Positions 42,894-55,800 of a stretch of 64,000 nucleotides of DNA are shown in pieces. Within the stretch, counting starts at the first letter, position 1. Each line of letters starts with the position of its first letter. This DNA is from Pomacea canaliculata (lineage: Eukaryota > Mollusca > Gastropoda > Architaenioglossa > Ampullariidae): the NCBI RefSeq assembly GCF_003073045.1, contig NC_037592.1:17999844-18063843 (forward strand), in the 5' to 3' direction. Made by a program: the position numbers and the translations under genes. The notes under the pieces are model-generated. The model did no database searches and had not been told where the DNA came from. It saw only the letters and a program-made list of their open reading frames with translations.

Positions 42894-45800
42894 ACCAGGG
42901 GCCCTCATTAGCGTGTTTCCCCGTTCTACAGCTGCAGGCCAATATATGTATTTCCGGCAAAATTTTCTCTATACACAAGCTCGGAGCAAGAGATTCGACC
43001 ACTAGACTCAACATTAGCTCGTAAGGACTTTTTTCTTGATGCTTTAATCATATCATTCCTTTTGCATCATGAAGACTCCCAGGAGGCGAAAACACGAGAC
43101 GAAACGCATTTTATGGTACTTCATCAACGCACTTACTGAGATGGCATGATCGAGAGAGTCGAATAAAATTAGCAGAGTATAACATCATTAATACTATCGT
43201 CTCCATGAGTAGCATCATATCATAGTACGCAATACCTATAGTCTGGCGCATAAGCTTAGGTATGAAATCGCCTCTATAGCTATTAGCAGGTGCGATGTGG
43301 CAATAACTCGGGACTCTCTTATATATCTATTTCTATCTTCACTTTGGTTGCACTCCACGTTCGAGTCTCCGCGAGCGAGCTCTACTCAACCGCGCACGTT
43401 CAGATACGTGAACATACATCAGACTCGACTGTCTCAATACGGTGCACAGCGCTATAGGTCTACACGTGACCGAACGAGCGCCACACTCGCTCCTCTACAC
43501 GAGACAGACGCAACCCAGCTCCAAGACACAAAGAAAGACATGAACCGCACGCGGAGTATAGGAGGGAACTTAGCCGATAACTCAACACTTCAACTTTCTA
43601 AACAATGTCGAGCGGAAAGTCTGTACACTGTTTTCTTTCCAAGCTTCATTAAGGTGGATGGAAGCTCTCATCCATGGGAAGTCTTCTGCGCTTTTTATTT
43701 CAGAACTGTCACAACATTCCAAACAATACAAGCCGGGCTGACTCGAAGTAAGAGAACTCGGGTAACCACAGTGCACCATTGACAGTGGTGAGTGTGAAGC
43801 ACTAACTCAGACGCGCGCGAGAAGTGAGTACACAGGCCTCCAGGTTTCAATAATTGCGCTATTGAGGGACAGCCCACGCAAGTCCCCAGACCTGTGAAAT
43901 GCAAGCACACATGATTTCTTATTCCAATACGAAGGCGGAGTCCCCTATCAGCTGATGTAGCTCTTATCTGGAGGGCTTGTAGTTTTGCGTCTCACCACGA
44001 GTTAGTTACCCTCCATCTGCTAGATAGATGAGGGCAGCAACCATGCTGACACGTCACACCACACACGACAACACAGAACAGTGACGAAACGACGCGCACA
44101 CAACAATCCAAGTCCTTTAGATGTCGTGCTGACCTGTGAGCTGTGTCGACTTCTGCTCATAGCGACGATAAATTGGTGATACACAGAGACATGATGTCAG
44201 TCTACAGACCCGTTCCTCGTGGTCGAGCGATAAGAGTGTCGGCCAAGAAAACGTTTTCAGCGCCATGTTCTTGTGACTACTCCGTCCGACACTAACTGGT
44301 ACACGAAAGTTTCTTGTGGAAAACAACCTGTTATCGGGACCAGAGCACAGTGAGAGAGAGAGTAAGAAATCAAAGAGCAGAGAGAGACACGGTGATGTGG
44401 TCAACAAAGCAACCGCCAACAACCAAAACTGATACTGAGGAGGTATGTCCTCGTGCCAATTAGAAAATGCATCGTGCTTATACTTTGTCTTATAATTAAA
44501 AACACCGTCCGACACTATTTGTCTATATGAAGAAACCGTCTCGCTTTTTTGTTTAATTATGGCACAGTCTAACACTTTGTCTAATTCTGGAAACCACTGT
44601 TTCACACATTGGCTGATTGAGTATCGACGCCCACTCTAATGAGAAATCTAGAACTCAAACTACCTGGTTAACTTCTCTAACACTGCAAGCACTCACCTCA
44701 TCCCATCCTGCCATAAAAGTAAAAAGTAAACGGTATTTTTTCATCCACTTCATCTTATGAGTAGCAGACTTAATTACAATCCGTAAATCCTAGAAACAGT
44801 GGCTCCAACATGCAGATTGTCAAAGAACGATTGTTGATTTCTGTAGGAGACCTGTCTCCTTGTCCACCCATCAGCTTTACGAGTGATCTTGCATGTGGTC
44901 TACTTCTTTTTTAATTACAGTTCTGAGCCTAACCACATCTACAGAGTGCTGCTGGATTTGTTTACAGTGAGTATTAAAAAACTTCTGCAGTCAGATCGCA
45001 GTGCACCCCACTGTACACAAGTCACCGGGACAGACAAACCCAGAGTGTTACATATGGACTTGGGATACAAAGGTCTTGTATGTCTAATGTGAAGTAGAAT
45101 TAGCGACACTTGTCAGCCAGGGTCTTCAACGATGACCCTCCAGTCCTTGCCGACGGAGCAGAAACTCGGTCAGGCGCCGGTGCTTCCGGTTCAGAGATTA
45201 AAGGGATCTCAGTAAGGGTGGAGTAAGACGGATCCAGACATCCAAAAGAGATTCGTCAGGGACTAGGTCGCTCACCAAGCGCAGCTGCTACCGATCTTTT
45301 TCGCTCAACAACAACTATTACTATCTGTGCTGATAAAGTTCATTGAAAAAGCAGACAGGTACTCTTGATATTTGATTGGAATTTTATTTTGAACGTTTGC
45401 TGTTTGGATGATGTTAGTAGATGGATGCTAACTTGATGTGAATCACGAAATGAGAAACCTTTTACCGACAAGGTTTATTTTGGAAACAGCGTCTTTACAT
45501 TCTCAGGTGAGGCTGATCAATACAGTGGACTCCTTACATTCAACATTGAGTGGGAGGTAGCAGAGATGGAGCGGACCATGGGGACATCCACCATGATTTG
45601 GACAGACTGAGCACAAGAGGCCTCCTTCATATCACGGACATCTGGCGAGAGGACTAGGTCTGTGTATGATGTTTTTTCCCTGCAACAATGACAGTTTAAT
45701 CTGACTTGTAGTCCAGATGCACAACATGTTTTTCTTAAGTTAAATTGTCCTTAAGAAAATATTAGAAGCGTTTTTATAAAAATTCATTCATGCCATCGAG

Positions 45801-47556
45801 ATGCGTTGAAAAAGCGCGTACTAAAAATGTGCTGATGTGAACAACTTCTGACTTGAAATTTTATCTTATTAAAAACAATTTTAGTTTAGAAAAGCTCTAA
45901 AATTGTGTTCTTCACTGTGTTTCTACAAAAGTAATTACACTGATTTAAGACCAAAAAGTATTTCCAGTTTGAGGTGTGCGACTGGCTCCATGAGTTGTGA
46001 CTTTTAGGAGTTCTTGGTCCTCCCAACTCATCTGGTCAATCTACACTCGTAGTGCTTTACTGATTGTGACACAGTTGTTGTGACCTGTTTTCCCTCTCTT
46101 CAAGCCTGCTAGGGATGTAGACAAGAACCTCCTCTAAATGCCACGATTCTCCATGGAAACTACAAGGCTTACGAGACCAAGAAATGAACTCAGTAGATCA
46201 ATTGCGCATTTGATGGCCGACTGCTGTGCTAAAATATTCGAAATGAATAAGAAGCACTCTGTAACATCTAGTAAGACTTTTTAATCTCTCGTTTTCATTT
46301 CTTTTAACTTACATGATTATCTTCTTTGTTGCTTAAACTTGCACAGACCTTTGAAAGTCTGATTAGTACACTAAAAGCTCGCTCGACCAGTGACTAAAAA
46401 ACTCATTCTGTCCACTCGACAGCTTGCCGCGTGCTCTTGACACAGTGTGCCACTTACAATACCCCGCCAGTACATGCGCTGTCTCTAAGACTCTCTAAAT
46501 TTACATGTGCAGCACATTTCTATCGTCGACATCTATAACGTCCAACTGTGTAGACTTGTCAGAAAAGATTTTACACTTACTGATTGTCCAATAAACGCGA
46601 GTTTTACACCCTCGTAAACAAGTTTCACTCTCGGACACTCGCCAGACGTTCTAATGAGGTTCCAGTGTAGAGGGGAGATTGCGCGTGTAGCGCGGTAAAG
46701 CCACGCACTCTGACATTTTGTGGAAAGTTTTCCAACAGGTGAAACAGAGTTTATCGTTTCCGCCCGCAAAGTCCCTTCAAGTGGCTCCGGCCGGACGTGG
46801 ACTCACACCGCAGACACGGCTCGACAGTTTCCCTGACCCCGGGTCACATAAAGCAGAACGGGACATCAGAGACTGACGTCACAGATTCCCGACTGCGCGT
46901 GTACTCAGTACTGAATGAAGTCGGATAAGTGAGAAAATTCCCCGAGACATGCGCTGGCATATACATACCCACAGACACCCGACAAGAGATCTCAGTTACT
47001 GAACTGGTTGGTCACTTATAATTATAAATATATCTATCATGTGAAGTCAAAGAGTATGAAAGAGATAAAGATATTTATGGAAAAAGATTTCCTTCAATTA
47101 GTATTTTTTCTATTTGTCAAACATCCCGCCAAAAAATCAAGCAGTACGCACGAGCCAAATACTCCATGATTCAAACATATTTCATAAAGTTTTTAAAGAT
47201 CAACCTTCCTCCTGAAATTTGAAAGAATTATATTTTTTTAGCCAGTAAATGGTAGTGTGGTGACAGGAGTACGCACAGCTGTATTTGACAATGGATTGAT
47301 TATGAACTTGAGGTTCCCAATAAAACTGTTAATAACACATAACTCGATTCGAAAGGAAAGAAACTTTGGAGAGGATCAGTGCTTTGCGAGTAGCTGTGTT
47401 TCTGTCCTAAGGTTTTGAGAAATATTGTTATTGAGGGATTGTAAAGTCATACCTCAAAAGGAAGGCAATATATAAAACTGTGAAATAGAGAAAATATGTC
47501 TTTGTGTGTGTGTGCCCCCCAGCACGCATGTTGGGAGAGAGAGAGAGGAAAATTAA
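42894..47556. other. Region without recognised genes after the gap
   Basis: Mixed-composition sequence with scattered short open frames (43,297-43,782 +; 44,117-44,605 -; 44,883-45,092 +). None shows a family motif, a convincing codon pattern or a splice-consistent partner. A GC-richer patch near 46,780-46,910 contains TGACGTCA, a full CRE palindrome. It does not match the receptor first exon or promoter expected from copy A. Confidence 0.5.
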
Positions 47557-48060
47557 GTGGAAAAAAGACTCAAAAGTATTAGGAAGGTGAAGCAACTTAT
47601 ACGACTTTTTCTACAACAAGAGACTTATTTAGGCGCTAGGGTGACAGGTTGTACGGGTCACGTGACTAGCCTGCAGCACTCACTGCCTCATCTGCAATTG
47701 TCGACAGCCGCGAGATCCTCCCGTCCTAGACAGGACACTCCATCAATATTTCCGAATATTACGTCCCTGCTTCCCCTCCAGACCCACACCCCGAAAGGTG
47801 CTCTGCTGCTCCAGGGATGCCCGATTGCAGGTTGCTGCTGCTTGTTAGCTTTGGTGATGGACAGCATCATCGACTGGCTGAGCTGGAGGCGCACAACGAT
47901 AATGGAAGTGTCGTACCTCTCCGCCACCACCGCCCGCATTGCGTCCACCTTCTTCGGTCAGCCTGACATCCACTGCTCATGTCCGTTAGCTACGCGGGTG
48001 TTGGTGGGAGGAATAATGTTTACTAGAAATTTTGTTTTCATCCCTTTGCTTTCTTACTAG
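47557..48060 (+). other. Unassigned 167-codon open frame in a GC-richer patch
   Basis: The stretch 47,640-47,990 is richer in G+C than its surroundings and is open for 167 codons on the + strand and 86 on the -. I recognise no domain on either. The + reading has a cysteine-rich hydrophobic stretch (GCPIAGCCCLLALVMDSI), the - reading a VDAMRAVVAERYDTSIIVV stretch. It may be an exon of an unknown gene or neither. Confidence 0.2.
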
Positions 48061-48440
48061 CATCTCAACATTCAGTGATCCTTCTTCAGCTTTTATCTAA
48101 GAAGTGTGTGCTGTGGAATGGCGTAGTTTAGCACCAACACTCTGTATGAGGGTTTATTGTCATTACAGGGTTCAGTAAGGACTATAAACTCCTCAATTAA
48201 TGGTTTATCAATAGAGCAAAGATTATCAACTACTAACCTGTCATTATCACTTTTATAGATGGAAACAAACGTGTAAGTCCTCCGCTTAACATCATGTTAC
48301 TCTAGTCTTGATGATTTCACCTAAGAACACTCCAAAATAAAAAAAGTTGATTGATCCCACGGAAACCTCTTTAGAGAAGTTAAGATTTTTCCTTTTTCTT
48401 CTTCTTCCTATTTTGTTGTTGTCTCCTATTGCTGGGCCAG

Positions 48441-48763
48441 AGAGTGCGACCCCTTGAATGAGTGAATCCTCGGTGACTGTAACAGATAAGGGGTCCAGCG
48501 GCAAGCAAATCGATGTGCCAGACCTGTCGGCACTCAGTCAGCTCCAAACCATGCTGGCCGGCCGGATGGCAGGCGTGAAGGCATGATGCACGTGCGCTCC
48601 ACAATTAGGAGAAGATAATTCCTAGCCTCGATGCTTTTCTTGCCTTGTCGTTGTCACCAGAAAGAGCGCCGTTAGCCGACCCGGAGATCAACTGTCCCTC
48701 ATGCATCTGGACAACGACGACGCCTCCAACGGCAGAAAGCAAAAACACGTGGAGGATAGAAAG
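48441..48763 (+). other. Two candidate exons of an unidentified + strand gene
   Basis: A long pyrimidine run ending gggccag precedes 48,441. An ATG at 48,458 opens MSESSVTVTDKGSSGKQIDV and continues LSALSQLQTMLAGRMAG, ending near a possible donor GGC|gtgaag at 48,574. A second pyrimidine-rich acceptor (gttgtcaccag) precedes 48,661, and a 103-nt open block follows to AAAG|gttggt, readable as SAVSRPGDQLSLMHLDNDDA. The phases of the two blocks do not fit with these exact splice sites, so the model is incomplete. I recognise no family. Confidence 0.25.
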
Positions 48764-50186
48764 GTTGGTGCCACATGATGGCTGTGTTAAGATAAGATGT
48801 TCGAATTAAAGTATAAGTGAGACATTTTACTTTTATATATTGTACTGTGCACAATTCTATTTTGGTTCTTAAAAAGCATATTTGCGATGAAATTTGTCCC
48901 AGGGAAATTAACAGATTTAGAGAGTAGGCTTGGTTCAGTCCAAAGCATTAACATCCATCTGGACTTTTTCATCCTGCGTTGGTTTAGGTTACTGATGATT
49001 GGTTCCTTTAATAAGGTCTTGAGTCCTTTGAAGGAGTGTTTAAGATAACAATGATATATTTTATTTATTGCGACAAGGCGAACAAACAAAAACTGTGTAA
49101 AGCTGAATACAATTTAAATCTTCCTGTTTATGAAATCGCTTTCAAGGCTTAAGCTGCATAAGAAAGAAAAAAAGAAATATACATAATTTTCTGCAAATAG
49201 CTTCAATAATTTAGACAGAAGTAATATGAGCTCGAAGACATTTGGGTTTCTAATTATTTAAGATCAATAAATTTTATCCTCAGGCTACCTCGGAATGGGC
49301 AGACAAGCACACAGTAGATTTCATCTTCAATAACATTTCCCCACAACGAGCAGAGAATATTTTCCATCGAGTGATTCCGGTATCTGTAAATATGTGTTTC
49401 TAGATCGGTCATGTCAAATCGAAATTTTGTCATACAAAAAAATGTAGGTTCTTATCTAACTCTGATTGATGATACATAACAAGCAATGATGGTTGCTTGA
49501 TATTCTCTACATGTTTAACACGCTCACTACTGTTCACATGTTCATTCCATCTACAATAGACGTGGATCTCATTGGAGACATGCAAACATGCTGTCACTCT
49601 GCCACCCACCCTAACCCCGTTTGTAACAAACAAACCCAAACTTACACTGACATAGACATAAACACATGCCCACACTTGGGACTCACTTAACTTTGCCATT
49701 TTCATCGAAGTTTTCAAAGAATTAAGTTTTTGTGGGGAAAGGCGACAGTCTTTACTTATCCTTTTCTAACATCTTCAACCAGCATCGTGTACATCTAGCA
49801 CGTGACTTTCTCGGGATGGGTCGGGTACCTTTAAAGTTAATTGTAGACCAGGTCACTTAGTCTGTGAACATCAACAGCATGGAATATTTTCAGTGCACAA
49901 GGGTGAACTCTTTCACAGCACTGAGCAGCTTTTCCAGTCCGCAGATTTCTGGTCCATTCTGTACGATTGGCAACATTTAAAAGTCTGAAGAACACATCAA
50001 GGAATGATGCTGTAAGTGCGTAGCCTTGACATCAGGCTGAACAAAGAATTTTTCATTTACTTGAGTGAGGGCAACCATATTTCTTCAAGCGCACTGTGTT
50101 GTCTAGACTCCAGTGCAATAACAGATTATGTCTTCCATAATCAAATTCCCGTTTTCTTTTGTTGAAGTCTTAAATTCTCCAAGCAG
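48764..50186. other. AT-rich region without recognised features
   Basis: I see only short open frames without motifs and no clear repeat ends. Confidence 0.5.
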
Positions 50187-50346
50187 ATACTAATACAGCT
50201 TCATTTTTCGTCTTTTTCCTGTTGAAATATCTCTGGTATTTTGTAGAAGCGCGGAAGTATCATCGATACTTCACTCAAAAAAAAAAAAAAAACCGCGAAG
50301 TAGTGAATCCGCGATATATGAACCGCGAAGTAGCGAGGGAACACTG
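50187..50346. mobile_element. Tigger/pogo-like right-end fragment
   Basis: It matches about 22,780-22,930, including ttcctgttgaaatatctctg and the terminal cgaagtagcgagggaacactg followed by TA. A 15-A run interrupts it. The left end is missing. Confidence 0.85.
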
Positions 50347-50348
50347 TA

Positions 50349-52390
50349 ACTGGGTAAACCTACGGGGCAAATACGGATAGAAAGTGCTCGTTTGTCAAGA
50401 TGATTAGTTAGACCTTCACTTCTTTCTCATCTTCTCTAGATATTACGACTTGCGAGAGAGGTAAAATCACCGCAAAATATTATGTCTTCACTGTTCAGAT
50501 TCAAACTTATGCTGTTGCTGTCAGACACTACAATACTATGTCTGGCAGGCTGACTGACACATCCCCTCCCAGACTTGTGCCTGGGGCAACACACTGCTAG
50601 CAGGAACACTGAGTCACAACGTGAGACAGCCGTAGACAGAACGTAGCTCCGAGCACAGACTTTGTCCTTAGTCAACCGGTTGGCGATGACTCGTCGCGCC
50701 CTTCTCTCAAGCTGCTCTCTCTTTTTCTTCTCCCCTCAACCTCTTGTCCTCCCTTTGTATATCTCCCGGTAGGGGTAATGTGCCATGTTTCCAGGATGTC
50801 CTATAAACACAGATGGGACAACACAGACAGCGGTTCACGTGCTCTAGCCCAGATGTCAACAAATCACGTGCAGTCCGCAGGTTGCGAGACTCACCATGAC
50901 CAGAGCTCGTGCTCACCTGTGTGCAAGCTACGAAAAGACTTCTCGCCAGGTCAATTCTGTGCAGAGCTGCACGACTGTAAAGCATCAAACTACACTTTCT
51001 AGCAAAGGTACGATGACTAAATTTAGTCATTACAATTGTTATAGGTCAAGGAATAACCACTTTGTTACTCTGTGTAGTCCTCGGAGGCACAGTGAACAAT
51101 ACCTGCTTTGTTCATGCATTTGTGTGTATTGGTTTCTGTCTCGGGGTGTATGTGTTTGTGTGTGTACATTTATCCATTAAGACTTCATGTCAGGAAACAG
51201 TGTTTTGGTCTTTACAATTAATAAATAGAATTTAAACTATTTCTTTATTATATGAAATATTTAATTTTCTGCAATGACAATTATTACCTGCACTCCTAGG
51301 ATTCACTTCCCACCACATACATTCACAGGCACACACACACCGGCGCATATACACACTGAGACTCACACACAGTTTGGAACCAAGATTAATGGAGGAATTT
51401 ACATGCCTGGTTTAGACAAAGAATATGAGAAATATGTTGATCAGTCGAGTACCGTATTTGCACATTTAATGAGTAATGCAGTACAGTCTACAGCTAAGTA
51501 AACTCTTAACTCCCCTTATTCCTAGGTTGTCATGTGCTTTCTTTAATGTTACTCATGAACTCTGACCTTCTATTCATGATAATAATTGACTCTTTTCATT
51601 CTTTGGTGCTATACAGATACTATCAATCTAGGTGCTCTTAAACTATTACACGTGGTCTAGAATTGAAGGAATTTGGTCAGAATGTTTATTGTATATGGGT
51701 TTACAGTTACCTCAAAATACCATTGCTTTATTAATGTGTGCTCTTCATCATTTACAGATAACAGGTTTGGTAAACCAGCTTTTAAAACCAGGTCAGGTCA
51801 GCCCATAAGGTAAGTGGCACCAAACTTAATATAGACATTTTTGATTAAAATTGAGGATTCCTTTCATTCAATGACATATTTAAATTTCCTTGAATAAGAA
51901 CTGTTACCCGCACTCCACAACACATCTCTTCAACTCCCTTGACACATGTATTTTAGTAATTTCACTTGCAATGTCACCTTTCAAGGATTATAATAATGTA
52001 GACACATTGATTTCATGTAACTGCTTTTGCAATTAAGATTTAGTGTTTGTGTATTTAGATTGTCACTTTATTGAATGACATAGTTGAGTTCCATTGAATG
52101 ACAATTGTTATCTGCATTTGTTGCATTCACTTCAAAGCGCGCATGCAAGCACACACACACAAATACATAGGCACTCAACTACTTCTTCCACTACTTGCAT
52201 GGTGATTGGCTTTGGAAGGAACTGCCTCTAGGTTTTTTGTGGGAATTTCACTCTTTTATCCATCAAGCCACCTCATTTTTTCACTATGGATAATGGTGTA
52301 TAGTAATTGGCAGCACATATTTACACAATGATATTAGCTTACACAATGCTTTTTGGTTGCATTATATTAGCCACAGTTGTACTTTTCTCT
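50349..52390. other. Region without recognised genes
   Basis: It contains a Cys-rich open stretch near 50,820-51,000 (GCETHHDQSSCSPVCKLRKD), which I could not tie to any domain, short CA/GT microsatellites near 51,140-51,370 and 52,150, and otherwise AT-rich sequence. Confidence 0.45.
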
Positions 52391-52814
52391 TTTATGTTTT
52401 CAGGTTATTCCCATTCCTTCCTTTTCCACCAACCTCACTCCTTGCTTCCCACACCATATACTTCATCAATTATCTTCTTTAATCCCAGACAAATTCTTTT
52501 TCCCTCTTGTCATCATTTCATCATTTCCAACCTCTTCCCTTCCCACAAACCTTCCAATAGCCTCCCTATTTTGCCCTTCTACACATTTGCTTCACACCAA
52601 TTTCCAAACCTTCTCAACTTTTCACCTCTACCTCTCACACTTTGTTACCATCCAACTCCCTCTCTCTCCTTCCCTTACAAATCCAACTTTACCCCTTTCT
52701 CCACCCCTTTATTACCTTTTCCTTTCCATCAAACCTTTCCTATCTCTTCCTTCCACTTACCACCCCTTCATTCACCTTCTCTTCCTTCTCAACCCTTACT
52801 GCCTTCCAACCTTC
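52391..52814. repeat. Pyrimidine-rich strand left of the satellite
   Basis: About 420 bases in which the + strand is strongly C and T (runs such as ccattccttccttttcc). Open frames in it are composition artefacts. Confidence 0.85.
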
Positions 52815-55800
52815 CCGACGAGACGGACAAGTGGTGCTCATGGCAGTTACCGAGTGTGCAACGCTTCACCATCAGCATCTGTCTGGTCGCAGACACAGAG
52901 CTCGAGGCTGGTAGATAAGCGTTGGTCCTTGTTAGGCGCTGTTCAGCTCGAGACAGCAGTCCGGCCTATAGGACGAGAGAGACATGGTGTGGCACATGTT
53001 AGTGCCAGAGCACTCTACGCTTCATCATCAGCAGTTGTCTGGTCGCAGACACAGAGCTCGAGGCTGGTAGATAATGTTAGGCGCCGAGACAGCAGTCGGC
53101 CTATAGGACGAGAGAGACATGTGTGGCACATGTTAGTGCCAGAGCACTCTACGCTTCATCATCAGCAGTTGTCTGGTCGCAGACACAGAGCTCGAGGCTG
53201 GTAGATAAGCGTTGGTCCTTGTTAGGCGCTGTTCAGCTCGAGACAGCAGTCCGGCCTATAGGACGAGAGAGACATGGTGTGGCACATGTTAGTGCCAGAG
53301 CACTCTACGCTTCATCATCAGCAGTTGTCTGGTCGCAGACACAGAGCTCGAGGCTGGTAGATAAGCGTTGGTCCTTGTTAGGCGCTGTCAGCTCGAGACA
53401 GCAGTCCGGCCTATAGGACGAGAGAGACATGGGGTGGCACATGTTAGTGCCAGAGCACTCTACGCTTCATCATCAGCAGTTGTCTGGTCGCAGACACAGA
53501 GCTCGAGGCTGGTAGATAAGCGTTGGTCCTTGTTAGGCGCTGTTCAGCTTCGAGACAGCAGTCCGGCCTATAGGACGAGAGAGACATGAGTGGCACATGT
53601 TAGTGCCAGAGCACTCTACGCTTCATCATCAGCAGTTGTCTGGTCGCAGACACAGAGCTCGAGGCTGGTAGATAAGCGTTGGTCCTTGTTAGGCGCTGTT
53701 CAGCTCGAGACAGCAGTGCGGCCTATAGGACGAGAGAGACATGAGGTGGCACATGTTAGTGCCAGAGCACTCTACGCTTCATCATCAGCAGTTGTCTGGT
53801 CGCAGACACAGAGCTCGAGGCTGGTAGATAAGCGTTGGTCCTTGTTAGGCGCTGTTCAGCTCGAGACAGCAGTGCGGCCTATAGGACGAGAGAGACATGA
53901 GGTGGCACATGTTAGTGCCAGAGCACTCTACGCTTCATCATCAGCAGTTGTCTGGTCGCAGACACAGAGCTCGAGGCTGGTAGATAAGCGTTGGTCCTTG
54001 TTAGGCGCTGTTCAGCTCGAGACAGCAGTGCGGCCTATAGGACGAGAGAGACATGAGGTGGCACATGTTAGTGCCAGAGCACTCTACGCTTCATCATCAG
54101 CAGTTGTCTGGTCGCAGACACAGAGCTCGAGGCTGGTAGATAAGCGTTGGTCCTTGTTAGGCGCTGTTCAGCTCGAGACAGCAGTCCGGCCTATAGGACG
54201 AGAGAGACATGAGTGGCACATGTTAGTGCCAGAGCACTCTACGCTTCATCATCAGCAGTTGTCTGGTCGCAGACACAGAGCTCGAGGCTGGTAGATAAGC
54301 GTTGGTCCTTGTTAGGCGCTGTTCAGCTCGAGACAGCAGTCGGCCTATAGGACGAGAGAGACATGAGGTGGCACATGTTAGTGCCAGAGCACTCTACGCT
54401 TCATCATCAGCAGTTGTCTGGTCGCAGACACAGAGCTCGAGGCTGGTAGATAAGCGTTGGTCCTTGTTAGGCGCTGTTCAGCTCGAGACAGCAGTGCGGC
54501 CTATAGGACGAGAGAGACATGAGGTGCACATGTTAGTGCCAGAGCACTCTACGCTTCATCATCAGCAGTTGTCTGGTCGCAGACACAGAGCTCGAGGCTG
54601 GTAGATAAGCGTTGGTCCTTGTTAGGCGCTGTTCAGCTCGAGACAGCAGTGCGGCCTATAGGACGAGAGAGACATGAGGTGGCACATGTTAGTGCCAGAG
54701 CACTCTACGCTTCATCATCAGCAGTTGTCTGGTCGCAGACACAGAGCTCGAGGCTGGTAGATAAGCGTTGGTCCTTGTTAGGCGCTGTTCAGCTCGAGAC
54801 AGCAGTCCGGCCTATAGGACGAGAGAGACATGAGTGGCACATGTTAGTGCCAGAGCACTCTACGCTTCATCATCAGCAGTTGTCTGGTCGCAGACACAGA
54901 GCTCGAGGCTGGTAGATAAGCGTTGGTCCTTGTTAGGCGCTGTTCAGCTCGAGACAGCAGTCCGGCCTATAGGACGAGAGAGACATGAGGTGGCACATGT
55001 TAGTGCCAGAGCACTCTACGCTTCATCATCAGCAGTTGTCTGGTCGCAGACACAGAGCTCGAGGCTGGTAGATAAGCGTTGGTCCTTGTTAGGCGCTGTT
55101 CAGCTCGAGACAGCAGTCCGGCCTATAGGACGAGAGAGACATGAGGTGGCACATGTTAGTGCCAGAGCACTCTACGCTTCATCATCAGCAGTTGTCTGGT
55201 CGCAGACACAGAGCTCGAGGCTGGTAGATAAGCGTTGGTCCTTGTTAGGCGCTGTTCAGCTCGAGACAGCAGTCCGGCCTATAGGACGAGAGAGACATGA
55301 GGTGGCACATGTTAGTGCCAGAGCACTCTACGCTTCATCATCAGCAGTTGTCTGGTCGCAGACACAGAGCTCGAGGCTGGTAGATAAGCGTTGGTCCTTG
55401 TTAGGCGCTGTTCAGCTCGAGACAGCAGTCCGGCCTATAGACGAGAGAGACATGAGGTGGCACATGTTAGTGCCAGAGCACTCTACGCTTCATCATCAGC
55501 AGTTGTCTGGTCGCAGACACAGAGCTCGAGGCTGGTAGATAAGCGTTGGTCCTTGTTAGGCGCTGTTCAGCTCGAGACAGCAGTCCGGCCTATAGGACGA
55601 GAGAGACATGAGGTGGCACATGTTAGTGCCAGAGCACTCTACGCTTCATCATCAGCAGTTGTCTGGTCGCAGACACAGAGCTCGAGGCTGGTAGATAAGC
55701 GTTGGTCCTTGTTAGGCGCTGTTCAGCTCGAGACAGCAGTCCGGCCTATAGGACGAGAGAGACATGAGGTGGCACATGTTAGTGCCAGAGCACTCTACGC

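Noticed and set aside
52377..53204. 275-codon frame running from pyrimidine-rich DNA into the satellite
   Set aside because: Low-complexity Ser/Pro/Leu/Phe composition follows directly from C/T-rich DNA; there is no motif.
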